DNA of 64,000 nucleotides from Helianthus annuus (taxonomy: Eukaryota > Streptophyta > Magnoliopsida > Asterales > Asteraceae). This document shows positions 34,950 to 46,381 of this stretch, piece by piece. The stretch is from NCBI RefSeq assembly GCF_002127325.2, contig NC_035436.2, positions 111,251,591-111,315,590 on the forward strand. Direction: 5' to 3'. Below the pieces are notes generated by a model. That model made no database searches, was not told the origin of the DNA, and worked only from the letters and a program-made list of their open reading frames with translations. Position numbers and translations under genes: made by a program. How positions within the stretch are numbered: the stretch's first letter is position 1; every line of letters starts with the position of its first letter.

Positions 34950-36826
34950 TTGATGACTGATTTTGTGTTACAAAACTAGGGTTTTTGTAGTTAACAATGT
35001 GATATATATCTTGTATGAGTATGATATTTGCAAGATGTTCAAATAACTACGTGGTTAATCACATAATGATGATGATCGATGAACTGTTTGTGGATTATTG
35101 TCTGAAATAATTCTTTGGAATTAAACATGACTTAGATAAACTAGGATCTTTGAATATTCTAAGGTGTTAAAAACATTGTATGAGAAATCACGATATGTGG
35201 GTTATTGTCTAGATGATTGTGATAATGTTCTCGATGAATGAAATTACGAATTCTAGTTCGTAGGTGATACTAAGATTTGTCTAGAAATGTTGTGATGGTA
35301 ATGATGATTCTACAAAATGATTAAACAATAATTTCATGAATTTGTTTGTTAGAATTCATGGTTCGGTGACAAATGATTAGGAAAGTTATAAACTTGATTG
35401 ATTTGTTAAAGTGCATGAGGAACTTATTATTGATTTGAAAATGTACAACTTGTAATGCATAATGTACACACAAGATCTGCTCCTCGTACACTTCAGGGGT
35501 CGCACACTCCTGAATGTACAACTCCTGATACATAACATACAATGGGACGACTGCATAGTCTCACACTTTAAAGACCGCACAAACGTTGTACAATATTCTA
35601 TTGCATCAGGTACAAGGAATCTAAGTTGGGTCGCACATCCAGTAAGGTCGCACACCCTCACGTACAAGTTGCAGAAGCACGCCGTACAACTTAGCACAAC
35701 CTGACCGCACACTTGCCAGGCAGGCCGCACACTGGCAAGTGGGCCGCACAGTTTATTATGTTGGGCTTAATTAGTAGGCCGCACACTGATTGAGCCCAAA
35801 TCCTTATATACGACCGCACAGTGCCCACTACTTACCATTGTTATATGTTTAACTGTACTGTTGCAATGTTACATGTACATTTCTAGTATAATCGATTAAT
35901 ACTACTTGTACACTACTTGGATTGAATACGTGTATAACATACGTGACATACTTGTATGCGGTCCAAATAATTGGTAACCATTAATAGGACGAGGTTAACC
36001 AAATTAGGATAAAATACTCTATATACCGAGTAACCAAAGGTGAGTTCACACTAAAACTAAAAAGCGTGCATTCCCGGTGGTTTGGGAACTTCATATACCG
36101 AGGAAACGGTATGGTAAATTAATGATACTCATGAATCATATCTCAGAATACTAAACGAAACTCTACCATGAAAGTCCCTTTACATTTATACTGATTAATC
36201 GCCAGATGGACGAACGAGATATTAGTTGATAGCGCTATTAGGTTTGAAAACCTCACACTGTGCCTCAGATGATGGGAGTGAACTTATATCTGGAAATCTG
36301 GTCCATGATGGTAGACATTCACCAAAGGGCAAAATGACAATTACGTCAATGTTTTGGTACTACACAGTTTAGTAGCTCCCATATGGGGTAGCTCCCCATG
36401 GCATATTTTGGATAACATGGTAACTTAATAAATTGGTGTTTTTGGGATGAAACAAGAAAACCCTTTTCAAAAACCGTGAACTCGCCAACTTTATATTGAC
36501 ACGCTACTGCATGCTTGCAGGTCCGTAAATGCTGCGCTGGAGTCTGCTTGGAGGAGTGTGGTGGTCGTCTAGAATCCGATGTCGGATTCCTAATTTGGAA
36601 CTTATGTCTTACACTATTTATGTACTTCATGCTTCCGCTAAACATTTAAACTCTACTTTAACTAACTACACTTTGAACTTTATTTCAAACCTATTATGTT
36701 TTAGACTTAAAAGTCACTAATCATATCGGTAATGGTTTTATTTTACTTATATTAAATGTTCAATGTGATTATGGCTTGATCCTGGGTAGTCACACGCCTC
36801 GTGGTGGTAAATTTGAGGGTGTGGCA
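34950..36826 (+). repeat. Gypsy LTR, solo or truncated
   Basis: The right end (GGCTTGATCCTGGGTAGTCAC, then TTTGAGGGTGTGGCA) parallels the end of the Tekay-like LTR at 9095-9164, and the GTGAGTTCACACT segment near 36040 parallels 8340. No primer site or gag follows, so it is a solo LTR or a fragment; the sequence after it (TGTGGCAACTC) could also be the start of another LTR. The left edge is not defined. Confidence 0.5.
35485..35830 (+). repeat. GGCCGCACACT word array
   Basis: About ten copies of GRCCGCACACT or GTCGCACA variants lie 15-45 bp apart, mixed with TGTACAACT-like words. The last five (35700-35825) are the most regular. Confidence 0.75.
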
Positions 36827-36992
36827 ACTCTCATTTTTTATAAGTTCAAGAATCGACATCAATAGACATGGGGGGATTTTTTAATCCATATTTGTGTTTG
36901 TTATTGTGCGAATATGCTAGATAGAGTATGTACTAAATATGTCTGTTAAGGTGTGTTTAAACACATGAGAACAATCAAACGTATGAGAGTTA

Positions 36993-37469
36993 TGTTGGTG
37001 CATGCGTCTGTTGACTTCGTCTAGTATCGAGTCTTGTACTAAATATGTTAGATCAGGGCACACGTAGTTCGAGAAATAGGATGTTTAGGTAATTCCGCTT
37101 GGAGGTTAATTCCGCTTGGAGTGTCTAATTCCGTTTGAAATGTGCTAGCATGTAATTCCGCTTGAAAGTGAAGTTGTAGTAATTCCGTGCGGAATTAGAT
37201 TCCGCATGGAATTCTAATTCCGCTCGGACATGTTCATGCGGAATTACTGCCCTATGAATACCTCCCCAAGCGAAATCAGTTGTAACAGTCTGTGATTCCG
37301 GTACCGAAGTGCTGCCGACGTGCTGTTTGATTGTAAATTGTGTTAAATCAATATACAAGGCAATTTAAAGTGAATTCAGCTGTTTTACAAGTCCGTTTCT
37401 CTGTTTCCGCCTTTGAAACGGACAAGAGCTCTTCTGATTGACTCCTTTGGGTCACGATTCGATCCTACA
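36993..37469 (+). repeat. 5' LTR, copia element
   Basis: TGTTGGTGCATGCG to CGATCCTACA. It contains about eight AATTCCGCTTGRA words. The TATA box position reads TATGAATA (about 37253), whereas the 3' LTR has an intact TATAAATA. Confidence 0.9.
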
Positions 37470-37471
37470 TG

Positions 37472-37485
37472 TGGTATCAGAGCTC
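37472..37485 (+). promoter_or_regulatory. Primer binding site (initiator Met tRNA), copia
   Basis: TGGTATCAGAGCTC begins 2 bp after the LTR end. Confidence 0.85.
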
Positions 37486-37639
37486 AAGAAGAAGAGTTCT
37501 TGCCAAAACAGCCATTATTTATGACTTCAACACCTTCTTTTTAAAATTAAACTAGTTTTCACGGTCAGAACGGTTTGAATTTCACATATAACATTCGAAA
37601 AAGTGTTTTAATGAATCCTTGTGAATATTGGACCATAAT

Positions 37640-37990
37640 TCAATCAAAATCTGATAAAATAAGTAATTCCGCTTCAAAATCAGATCGTAAAAAATGACGT
37701 CAGCCTAATTCCGCTCGAAATCACTGTTTGATTTCAAGCGAAATTAGCTAATTCCGTTTCTGGATCTAATTTTGTTTGAACCGTTTCAAACGAAATCATC
37801 AAATTCCGCGTGAGATTAACTATTTCCGCTTGAAATAGTTAATTCCATTTCATAGTGTTATTCCATGTGAAGTAATTCTGCGTGGAATTACTAATCCCGT
37901 TTGATAGTTGTAATTCCGTGTGAAGTTTAATCTCGTTTGAAGTTGTCTATGCAGGTAATTCTGTTTGAGGTGTATTTCCGCTTGAATTGG
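37640..37990 (+). repeat. AATTCCGCTTGAA word array in copia leader
   Basis: About fifteen copies of TAATTCCGCTTGAA or TAATTCCGTGTGAA variants lie between the primer site and the gag start. The same word is in both LTRs, so the array spans LTR and leader. Confidence 0.8.
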
Positions 37991-38033
37991 AATTCTGTTT
38001 GAACTTGTGTTTTTGTGAAAAATTTGCCGAAAC

Positions 38034-41000
38034 ATGGACGACGATTTTTACAATGCATTTGCGACACCGCTTGCTCCGGTTACTGCTGCTGAGACTGTGT
38101 ACAATGAGAATGAGACTGGTACTTATCAGAAACCGCCAAAACTCATGTACATTGAGGATTTTCAGGGATGGAAAAATCGATTTGAGAACTGGGTGCAAGC
38201 TTATAAATTTGATGCTTGGTGTTCATTATTGAAAGATTATGAGAAACCAAAGAATGAATGTGGAATTGAAAAAGCTATTTGTGACTATTTAGAGAGTGAC
38301 AAATTGAAATTTACAAGTGAGAAAATGATGATCAGTATTCTTCAACAAGCAATTAAAGAAGATATCTTTGTTTTGCTCCAACATAATGGTACAGCTAGGT
38401 CAATTTGGGAAGCATTGATTCAGAAATTCAAAGGAAGCGCAGATATGATCAAAAACAAAAAGGCGCTATTGAAGAAATCCTTTGATATGTTTGCAGCTTT
38501 TGACCATGAAACAACAAAGCAGACCATTGATAGGTATTGTCATTTGGTATTGGAAATGGGAAGATTGGATATTAAAACAGATGATGATGAATGGGTTGAT
38601 AAATTAGCCGAAGCGTTTCCACAGAATAAGTGGGGAACTTATTTGATGATTCTGAAACACATGAGGAAGTCTCAGGATATGAATTTGGCACAATTTATTT
38701 AGAGAATTGAGGAGCATGAGTTGGATATTCAGAAAACCGCTATTATGACAAATCCGAATGCTCAACAAGATGTCAGTATGTATTATAGGGGAAACAAATT
38801 TGAGGCTACTCCCAGTCCCAGCCCAAAGATCCAAACTGGTTTCAGTGCTGACAGTTCATCTGGAACAAAGAGTAGTAATGTAACTCAAAGTGGTGGATCT
38901 TCGTCTTCTTTTTCAAGTTTTGATCCAAATCATACAACATCAAGTTCTCAAAGGCAAAACTCAGCGAATCTTCAATGCAATGTTACTTTGAACATTCAAA
39001 ATGGTCAGAATTTGTCCCCAGAAATAGCCAAGCAACACATGGCATCACTCGTTGCTATGTTGGAATCTTATGAAAGTTTGATTGCTGGCAAGATTGGAAA
39101 TCTGATGCTTACAAAAGAAGATTATGACCAAATTGATGCTGAGGAACTTGAGTTGATGGATGTGAAGTGGTGTTTGGCTAGTGCTTGTAGGAGAGCAGAA
39201 AAGTTTCAACAAATTACTGGTAGAGATGAGTTTCGAGGAATGGCTACTTCTCCGTTAGGTTTTGACAAATCAAAGGTTACCTGTTTTCGTTGCAAAGGAA
39301 AGGGACATTTTAAATGAGAATGCAAAAACCAAGAAGCAAATGGAAGACAAGATGGAAAGAATGATTATTATCAAAAGTCAATTTTTCATCAGATTGATCA
39401 ACAACCACAAATTGTTAAACAACCACAAACTGCTCAAGCACAACCCATTGAAGAGAAAAGAGCTTTGTTTGGTATAATTGATCAAGATGATGAATTTTTT
39501 GCAGAAGGTTTCAGCTAAGATAAATATATTCCACCAGGCTCAGGTCTTGTTGCTAGAATTCTGGGTGAAGATGAGGCTAGTCAGAAAAGAATCCCGATTT
39601 TTCCAGATCTAGGAAGTGATATTGATACCGATGAAGAGGAAGAATATCTTAACAAAGCTAGAAAAGGCATAGATCCTGACAGTTTTAATTTCTTTTTTGC
39701 AGATAAAGTTGAGATGCTGAATCAGAAGAAGATTGCCAGATTGAGGAGAGAGCTGGAAGCAGCAAAATTACTCGCTGATGAAAAGGCAAAGACAGAAGCT
39801 GGAGAAGCAAACGTTGTACCAACAACTGAGAAAGTAATGGAGAAAATAGTTGAATTCGAAAAAGTTGTCGAAGTAGAGAAAATTGTAGAAATAGAAAAAA
39901 TTGTTGAAGTTGAGAAACTCGTTGAAGTCGAAAAGACTGTCAAGGTTGAAAAGATAATTGAAAAAGTGGTTGAAGTTGAAAAACCATGTTTGAAATGTTC
40001 AGAGTCTTGCAAACACTGTGAGGAGAAAGACAAGAAGATTAGTGAGCTGGAAGAGCTGAAAGAGAATCTGTTGTCTGATTTGAAGTATGTGAAAGAGTCA
40101 TACGATGTACTGAACAAAACAGTTGATAGATTGAAAAAGACGAATTCAGAAATCTAAAATGCAATGGAAAAAATGAGCTCAACATTAATGATGAAGCAGA
40201 AGGTCATCAATGAGTATATTGAAGACTGTGCTAAGCTAAAGCAGGAGTTGGAACTTGAGAAGATAGAGAGTGAAAGGATTAAACGATTATTGTTGAGCTA
40301 TACAACATGTGATTATCTGATTGATCGTGTTTATCCTACTGTTGCAGGTCTTGAGGCATTCAAGGAAGAAAAGACTGAAGATACTGATACTGGTAAGAAA
40401 CAAAGTGTCAAGTATAACAGATGTCCGCCCCCGATCTATGAAATTTATTCTCCCAGAAAGCCAAATGAGGAACGTGTTAATAAGGCTCTCAACATCAAGT
40501 TAAAGTCTGAAATCATTAATGAATTACCAGACAATATTGATGTCACATTCACAGCGTCTGACACTAATCATGAGTCTGAGTTATTAAAGAAAGTGGTTGA
40601 TCAGGTGTTGGATATGGATGAAGAGTCAAAGCCGGAGTCTAAATCTGAAAGTCCGAGTTCGTTAGAAAAGAGTCCAAGTTCACCGGTTAAAAGGGTTTAC
40701 AATAAGGATTTCTTGTTATCAAAATCTAATTTGAGTGATGGATCAATCAAAGTAGCTTATACTTTGAATGATTCAGACAAATTATATTCTAATGAGGAAT
40801 TTCCAATAAGAAGTGTCAAAACTGAAAAGATCAAACAGGTTTTCAATTTAACAGAAATTGATATTTCTGAAATAAAAGATTTAAATCTTGACGGAAAACC
40901 AATTAAGTACACTTCTTCAAGAATTAAACAAAGAGTAAACAGGAAAATGGGTTACGGTTGTGGTTATGGTTTTCAAAAGAAACCAAACCATAATAGTAAT

Positions 41001-41780
41001 TTCAAAAAGAAAGGTTTAGGTTTTAGTTCTTCAGAAAATTATAAAAATGAGAAAAATTATAAACCAAAAACAAAATTTGTTGCAGGGGGAAGCTCTGAAG
41101 AAGAATAGCAGAAACCATTCTGGAAACAATCAAACCAGGAGTTTCTTGCTGAAGTAAAGAGGAATGTGAAAAAGTTTGCTCAAAGAGTTGACAGAAGAAC
41201 CTGTTTCAAGTGTCAAAAAGCTGGACACATAGCTTGGAATTGCCACGAGTTCACTGATTCAAAACAGGGAGTGTCTTCTAACTCTGAAATGAGAAGGAAA
41301 TATGTTGGTAAAACAAAACAATCAAAAGAAAAATTTGATAAATCGACTTCTGAAGTTGGTGAAAGTTCAAAACGTTTTTACAAAAGGAAAGGTCATTTGA
41401 ACAAACAAAAGTGGGTTGTTAAATCTGAAAGTAGTTCTAACAATGAATCTGATTCCATAAAATCAGAGGAGTCATTTATTGAGAAAAAGAATGATAATTC
41501 CGTTCCAGAGTTGAACGATGAAAACTTTCCACCATTAAGGACAGAAATCTAAAATCAAAAGGCAGGTTTGAAATTTCAGATCAATTCTTTGTTGGTAAAA
41601 AGAAATTTGATGCTGAAAAAGTGTTTAATGGAAAAGTTAAACATATTTTTGGAAAGATGGTTGATAGGAAAGTAAAAAGTGCATAAGAATTTTACAAATC
41701 AAAATGTTGGTGGGATAGATGTGTACCAGAATCTCCCAAGGCTGGTCAGGCTTGGGGGAAAGTTTTTCCTAACTGAAAAA
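38034..41780 (+). pseudogene. Copia gag, about 1,170 codons, decayed by in-frame stops
   Basis: One frame runs from the ATG at 38034 to 41552 and is broken only by stops at 38700, 39315, 39516, 40155, 41106 and 41550; no frameshift occurs until about 41550. Domains: copia gag core (about residues 30-220; YIEDFQGWKNRFENWVQ, LLQHNGTARSIWEAL); a first zinc knuckle cut by a stop (CFRCKGKGHFK, stop, EC); a Val-Glu-Lys hexapeptide repeat; a coiled coil with CLKCSESCKHCEEK; a long acidic stretch; a second complete knuckle (CFKCQKAGHIAWNC, about 41205). After a frameshift, FNGKVKHIFGKMVDRKVK and SPKAGQAWGKVFP continue to about 41780. It is much longer than a usual copia gag of about 300-400 residues. 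No enzyme domains follow. Confidence 0.8.
39840..39990 (+). repeat. Hexapeptide-coding repeat in copia gag
   Basis: About nine tandem copies of an 18-bp unit code VEVEKI or close variants. The pattern predicts a long charged helix. Confidence 0.8.
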
Positions 41781-43605
41781 CCTGACTTGCCGGAGCTCCC
41801 AGGTTGGTAAGAGTGGAGTAGGAATCGGCATCATTCTTTGTATCAGGTTTGATTGGTTTGACTTAAAAATGGTAAATCAGGGACATTAAGTTGTACTTGA
41901 TTTTCTACAAGTGGTAGTTGTTGGTAAAACCTAAGATTGTTAAAATTGTTCCAAGTGGTTGAAAAAGCAATGTGATGAATGAATACCCAACCTACAAGTG
42001 GTAACAGCACAACTAATTTTCCAGAAAAACCATTTTGATTAAAACAAACTTAAATGTTTTGAAATCATAATGGGAAAATGGTTTGTTGTGAGGGGGAGTT
42101 CTGATTGTTTATGCTCAGAGAATGGCGAATTCAAGCTTGAAAATCAGTTGTCACTTTGCTTGTACAGTTTGTTTTCAAAATTCTTACTCTTTAGAAAATT
42201 TGAAAAAGCCAAAAACATGATAAAATTCAAAAATAAGTTTTGTTGTAGAAAAGAGGAAATGAATTGGAAAGTTAAAATGTGATAAATGGTCTCACTGAGG
42301 ATGTGCCAGTAGGTTTTTGCACATTTAGTAGATTGTCTTCGAGATATAAACCTAAATTTCAAACTTGCTAATCTCGTGGGTAACATTTCTTGGATATATG
42401 GGTAACCCCCGAAATCTTGTTTGAAAGATCCCTCTTTCTGAGATACTAGGTCTTTATACTTAGTGATATCTGGGGTATTATCCTGGGACTTCTGATTTTG
42501 CGGAAGCAATGGCCTAGTCCCCGTATAATACTTTCTGCTTGCTTGAAATATAGCGCTGCCCTCAGTACAAAAATGATGAAACATTGAAAAATGCTAATCA
42601 TGTGCTGTTGAAGAAAAGATTCTCTAAAGGAAACACACCAAAAGACGAGCCGTCATCTCTTTGCTGAACGGAAGTTCTGACCTGAGCTCTCACGGTTTCG
42701 CATTTAACCCTTTTTACAGATATCATCTAGGTATACTCACCTGTAAGACTGAATATTGGGATCTGGATACAGGAGTATATTCAAGTGATGGGACACGCGA
42801 ATAAGTTTAAGTGCTTAAAACATTAATCTCGTATCTCGAAACAATTGAACTTTGTGTGAAAATTTAAGTGGATCAATATACTGACAATCTAGGTGAATTG
42901 TTTAGAACTTACAATGTTTAAAGCTTAACGGTGTTAGTGATTTGTCTCATAAACTGATATGATCCTCTTACACAAACTCGCAAAAATATTGTCTGTAAAT
43001 ATTTCTTTACAAGTTTTCTGTTCAATATTCAAAAATACAAAAAGATTATTAGTGTGTTTTAGCATAAAGTTTGAAAAAATCAAAAAGATTTTCGATAACT
43101 GATGATGAAAAGCTGATTTTCAAAATTCAAGTGCTAAACATGACGAACAGGTTCGGGAAGAGTTTGTTTGAAAAGTTATTCTTACATGTGGTCATCTAAT
43201 AATGTTAAATGATTCTTGATGTGTTACCTACATGTGGTTTCTGAAATGGTTATAGTTTAAATTTTACAAAACTTATGTGTTGAGTAGAGTATGTGAAGGA
43301 TAGCCTGGACTCTGAATCTGAGTAGAGAGCTAGGTCGCGATCCTGATTCTGTGAAAGCAAGACTACGATCCCAGTACAAGTTGAGGGGGAGTATGTTAGA
43401 GAGAGAGAGTCTAAAGATGCAAGAGCTAGGGATTTGATCCTGAAGATGCCAAAGATTGATAGAGCATCATCCGAGGGGGAGATTTGTGAAAGAAAGTTAG
43501 AGTGAGGCAAGAGCCAGATAGAGATTCTGGAAGCCCGAAGACTGATAAAGACTGAAGACGTTGAAGACTCGACACTTAAGACTCGTCAACATTCGAGGGG
43601 GAGTC
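41781..43605 (+). other. Non-coding 3' interior of copia element
   Basis: No frame with enzyme motifs is seen. The region is AT-rich. Near 43280-43600 it carries several GAGGGGGAG purine tracts; the last adjoins the 3' LTR, and the others are internal copies of the same type of tract. Confidence 0.6.
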
Positions 43606-44080
43606 TGTTGGTGCATGCGTCTGTCGACTTCGTCGTGTATCGAGTCTTGTACTAAATATGTTAGATCAGGGAACGTAGTTCGAGAAATAGGATGTTTAGG
43701 TAATTCCGCTTGGAGGTTAATTCCGCTTGGAGTGTCTAATTCCGCTTGAAATGTGCTAGCATGTAATTCCGCTTGAAAGTGAAGTTGTAGTAATTCCGTG
43801 CGGAATTAGATTCCGCTTGGAATTCTAATTCCACTCGGACATGTTCATGCGGAATTATTGCCCTATAAATACCTCCCCAAGCGAAATCAGTTGTAACAGT
43901 CTGTGATTCCGGTACCGAAGTGCTGCCGACGTGTCGTTTGATTGTAAACTGTGTTAAATCAATATACAAGGCAATTTAAAGTGAATTCAGCTGTTTTACA
44001 AGTCCGTTTCTCTGTTTCCGCATTTGAAACGGACAAGAGCTCTTCTGATTGACTCCTTTGGGTCACGATTCGATCCTACA
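43606..44080 (+). repeat. 3' LTR, copia element
   Basis: Partner of 36993-37469 with the same ends. It retains TATAAATA near 43863. Confidence 0.9.
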
Positions 44081-44220
44081 AGTTACATTTTATTGAGTGC
44101 CAAACGTTTGAATGTGTCAAACATATGAGACACACGTTTGAAAATGTTAGGCAAATGAGCTAGACATTTGAAGCTCCAAAACGTATGGGTCATGACCTAT
44201 AAATAGAAGTGTCATGCGTT
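44081..44220 (+). repeat. AAACGTTTGA / AAACGTATGAG words and TATA box
   Basis: About six copies of CAAACGTWTGA-type words lie here, and two more lie left of the copia insertion (near 36965 and 36978), so the copia element split this array. TATAAATAG at 44198-44206 suggests this is the promoter part of another LTR that starts near TGTGGCAACTC at 36820. Confidence 0.5.
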
Positions 44221-44443
44221 TGAACTTGATATGTTTCATTTGAGAGGAGAAATCACACTTGATTTCTCCCAGAGCTTAAAATTGTAAACTCTGAAATCTG
44301 TGCCAACTTGATCCTACCACGTTTATCCATACCGTATTCAGTTTTCTGTCAAAACATCAGTCTTGACCGCATTTAAACACTAATAGTTAGGTTTTATCAT
44401 CCTTTGCACGTAATTTCACAAAGGATCATACCTTTTGTTGCAA

Positions 44444-44530
44444 GCTTGAAGTAGTCGCACATTGCTCGGCATGTTTAAGATTTGATTCCATATCTTTTAA
44501 TTTAGCTTCCTTCATTTTCAGTTGTGTGAA
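44444..44530 (-). pseudogene. Possible exon remnant, coiled coil
   Basis: Read leftward, LKMKEAKLKDMESNLKHAEQ continues to SLQQK and then a good splice donor (AAAAG/GTATGA) at about 44444. It is charged and coiled-coil like. It may pair with 34670-34816. The family is not recognised and no other exons are found. Confidence 0.25.
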
Positions 44531-44871
44531 ATCAAAACAAACCTCAATGCTAATGTAAAATAAACAAAACCTAGATGTGGCCATTGCAAGACATTACTTG
44601 TAAATGAGTCGAGAGGAGTTTATATCATCTCAGACAACACAGGTCTACTAAGGGTTTGGTAGGGTTAAAGATGGGCTTGATAACCTGGCACTTTGATATT
44701 AAATAAAAGACTTGAGAAAAGACAACAATACACTCACATACGTTGCATGTGAGGGGGGTTAATAGACATAACAAATGGTGTTAGTCTACAAGGTTGATTC
44801 CCGTAACAAAATATCAAGTTAAAGGTTGATCTAAACACTTTTAAAATTGAAAGGTATAGCGTGTAATTTTG

Positions 44872-45022
44872 GAAAGGTATAGCCACTTGGGTTGTAGCCT
44901 AGTGGTAAGAAGCAGGACTTCTTTGGAGAAGACTCATATTCTAATCTTGGGCAAAATGTAATTTAGGAGTAGTGTGATCAGTGGTGAGTGTTTATTCTTA
45001 GCCTTTAAAAAAAGAGTCGTTT
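44872..45022 (+). mobile_element. Probable tRNA-derived SINE
   Basis: GTTGTAGCCTAGTGGTAAG fits a polymerase III box A (TRGCNNAGTGG). A weak box B-like ATTCTAATCTTG follows about 45 bp later. The flanks GTGTAATTTTG (44861-44871) and GTGCAATTTTG (45023-45033) look like an 11-bp target-site duplication with one difference. The 3' part is A-rich (TTTAAAAAAAG). It is too degenerate at box B to be a working tRNA gene. Confidence 0.5.
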
Positions 45023-45033
45023 GTGCAATTTTG

Positions 45034-45844
45034 TAAATGATAAAATTATTATTATTTTTTTTTTTTACAATTTACGTTTGTGTCCCATATTATTAAATGC
45101 GGTGTATGTTACATATTCTAAGCATAAAAGAAAATATGGGGGCACAGTACCTCCACGCCCCTGTTATCCTCCGCCTATGAGTGGTAATCTGGTATGATGT
45201 TTATCACCAAATAAATGATATGTTTTAAAATTGTAGATAAACTCTTAAAACATTACAAAATATTTAAAATTGTACACGTGTTATTATCAATGGATTCAGT
45301 TCATTTGCATCGAATACAATTGACTCTTCTTTGGTGGTACCAGTTTCGTACGACAAGTAATTAATGCTGACATTTTAAGGACATGTCCATGCAAATCATA
45401 AAGAAATGTTGCCCATCTGAAACTTTACCACCAACCTTGGGTACTATATGTCTCCTAATCATCTTGTTTATTGTGTCTAACGATCAATAACTCAAACCTT
45501 GTCTTGTTTATTGTGTCTAACTATCAATAATTGAAACACAACTCACACATACATGAACCACCATAACCAAACAATGAAATGCTCCTAGATTATGAAACAG
45601 ACACTTTAATTTCATCAAAAAAACACTGAATATGCTAGCTTGTTAGGCAACAATTCTGATCATTCATCTTTCTTTATATATAGTACCAGTACTACATTGC
45701 TACCAAAAGGCCTAGTGACATAAATAAACCACAAGTTATTTTAAAACCCTAACCCTAATCTAACCCTACCACCCTAGATTAGTTTCCTTAACTGATTATC
45801 ACCTATTACTACTATATGATCATTAATATTAAGTCAAAAGTAGA
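45034..45844. other. Intergenic sequence downstream of WOX3
   Basis: AT-rich. A near-direct 30-bp duplication (CTTGTTTATTGTGTCTAAC, about 45462 and 45502) is present. No gene is seen. It contains the 3' untranslated region of WOX3, but I cannot place the polyadenylation site. Confidence 0.4.
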
Positions 45845-46299
45845 TTAGGGTTTGGAGGTGGTGGACAGATCATCAGCTTCTTTGAGATCCATGGTGGTGA
45901 GTGGGAAGAGTTGTAGGGTTTTGGGTGGTAATCTTGTGCAATATGGAGTTGTAGCATAATGATCCATTGTCATCATTGTCATGAGTGAGCAATCACATGT
46001 GAGTTTGCAGGTGCTATCAGATGGGATATCCACCTTCCAGTTGTTCATCGATGGTTTGCATTCTGATGAATCTTCAACTCCAGCAACCTATTCACACATT
46101 ACACAAAATAATTAGGGAACTTAAAAGGAGTCTAACACCTCTTTAAAGTTTATATTTTAGGGGCCCGTATTTTATCTTCGCACAGGGCCTACATATTTTT
46201 GAAGATTTCGGAGACGACCCTGAATATATATTTTAAGTTGGTTAGTCTAATAAAATAAGTCTAACAAAAACCCACATGATCAAAAGTATTGATTTTAAA

Positions 46300-46381
<82 letters not shown>

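Larger units (their letters stand above)
36993..44080 (+). mobile_element. Complete non-autonomous Ty1/copia element with long gag only
   Basis: The LTRs at 36993-37469 and 43606-44080 are flanked by the exact 5-bp duplication AGTTA (36988-36992, 44081-44085). A Met-tRNA primer site follows the 5' LTR and a purine tract (CGAGGGGGAGTC) precedes the 3' LTR. The 6.1-kb interior carries a long gag frame and then about 1.8 kb of non-coding sequence. No protease, integrase, RT or RNase H is visible, so it depended on a helper. The LTRs differ at roughly 14 of 476 sites by eye, so the insertion is not recent. Confidence 0.85.

Noticed and set aside
39722..40117. 131-codon minus-strand frame rich in Ser, Phe and Thr
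   Set aside because: It is the antisense shadow of the Val-Glu-Lys repeat in the copia gag.
44886..44957. A functional tRNA gene
   Set aside because: Box A is good, but box B is degenerate and no cloverleaf can be drawn; a SINE fits better.
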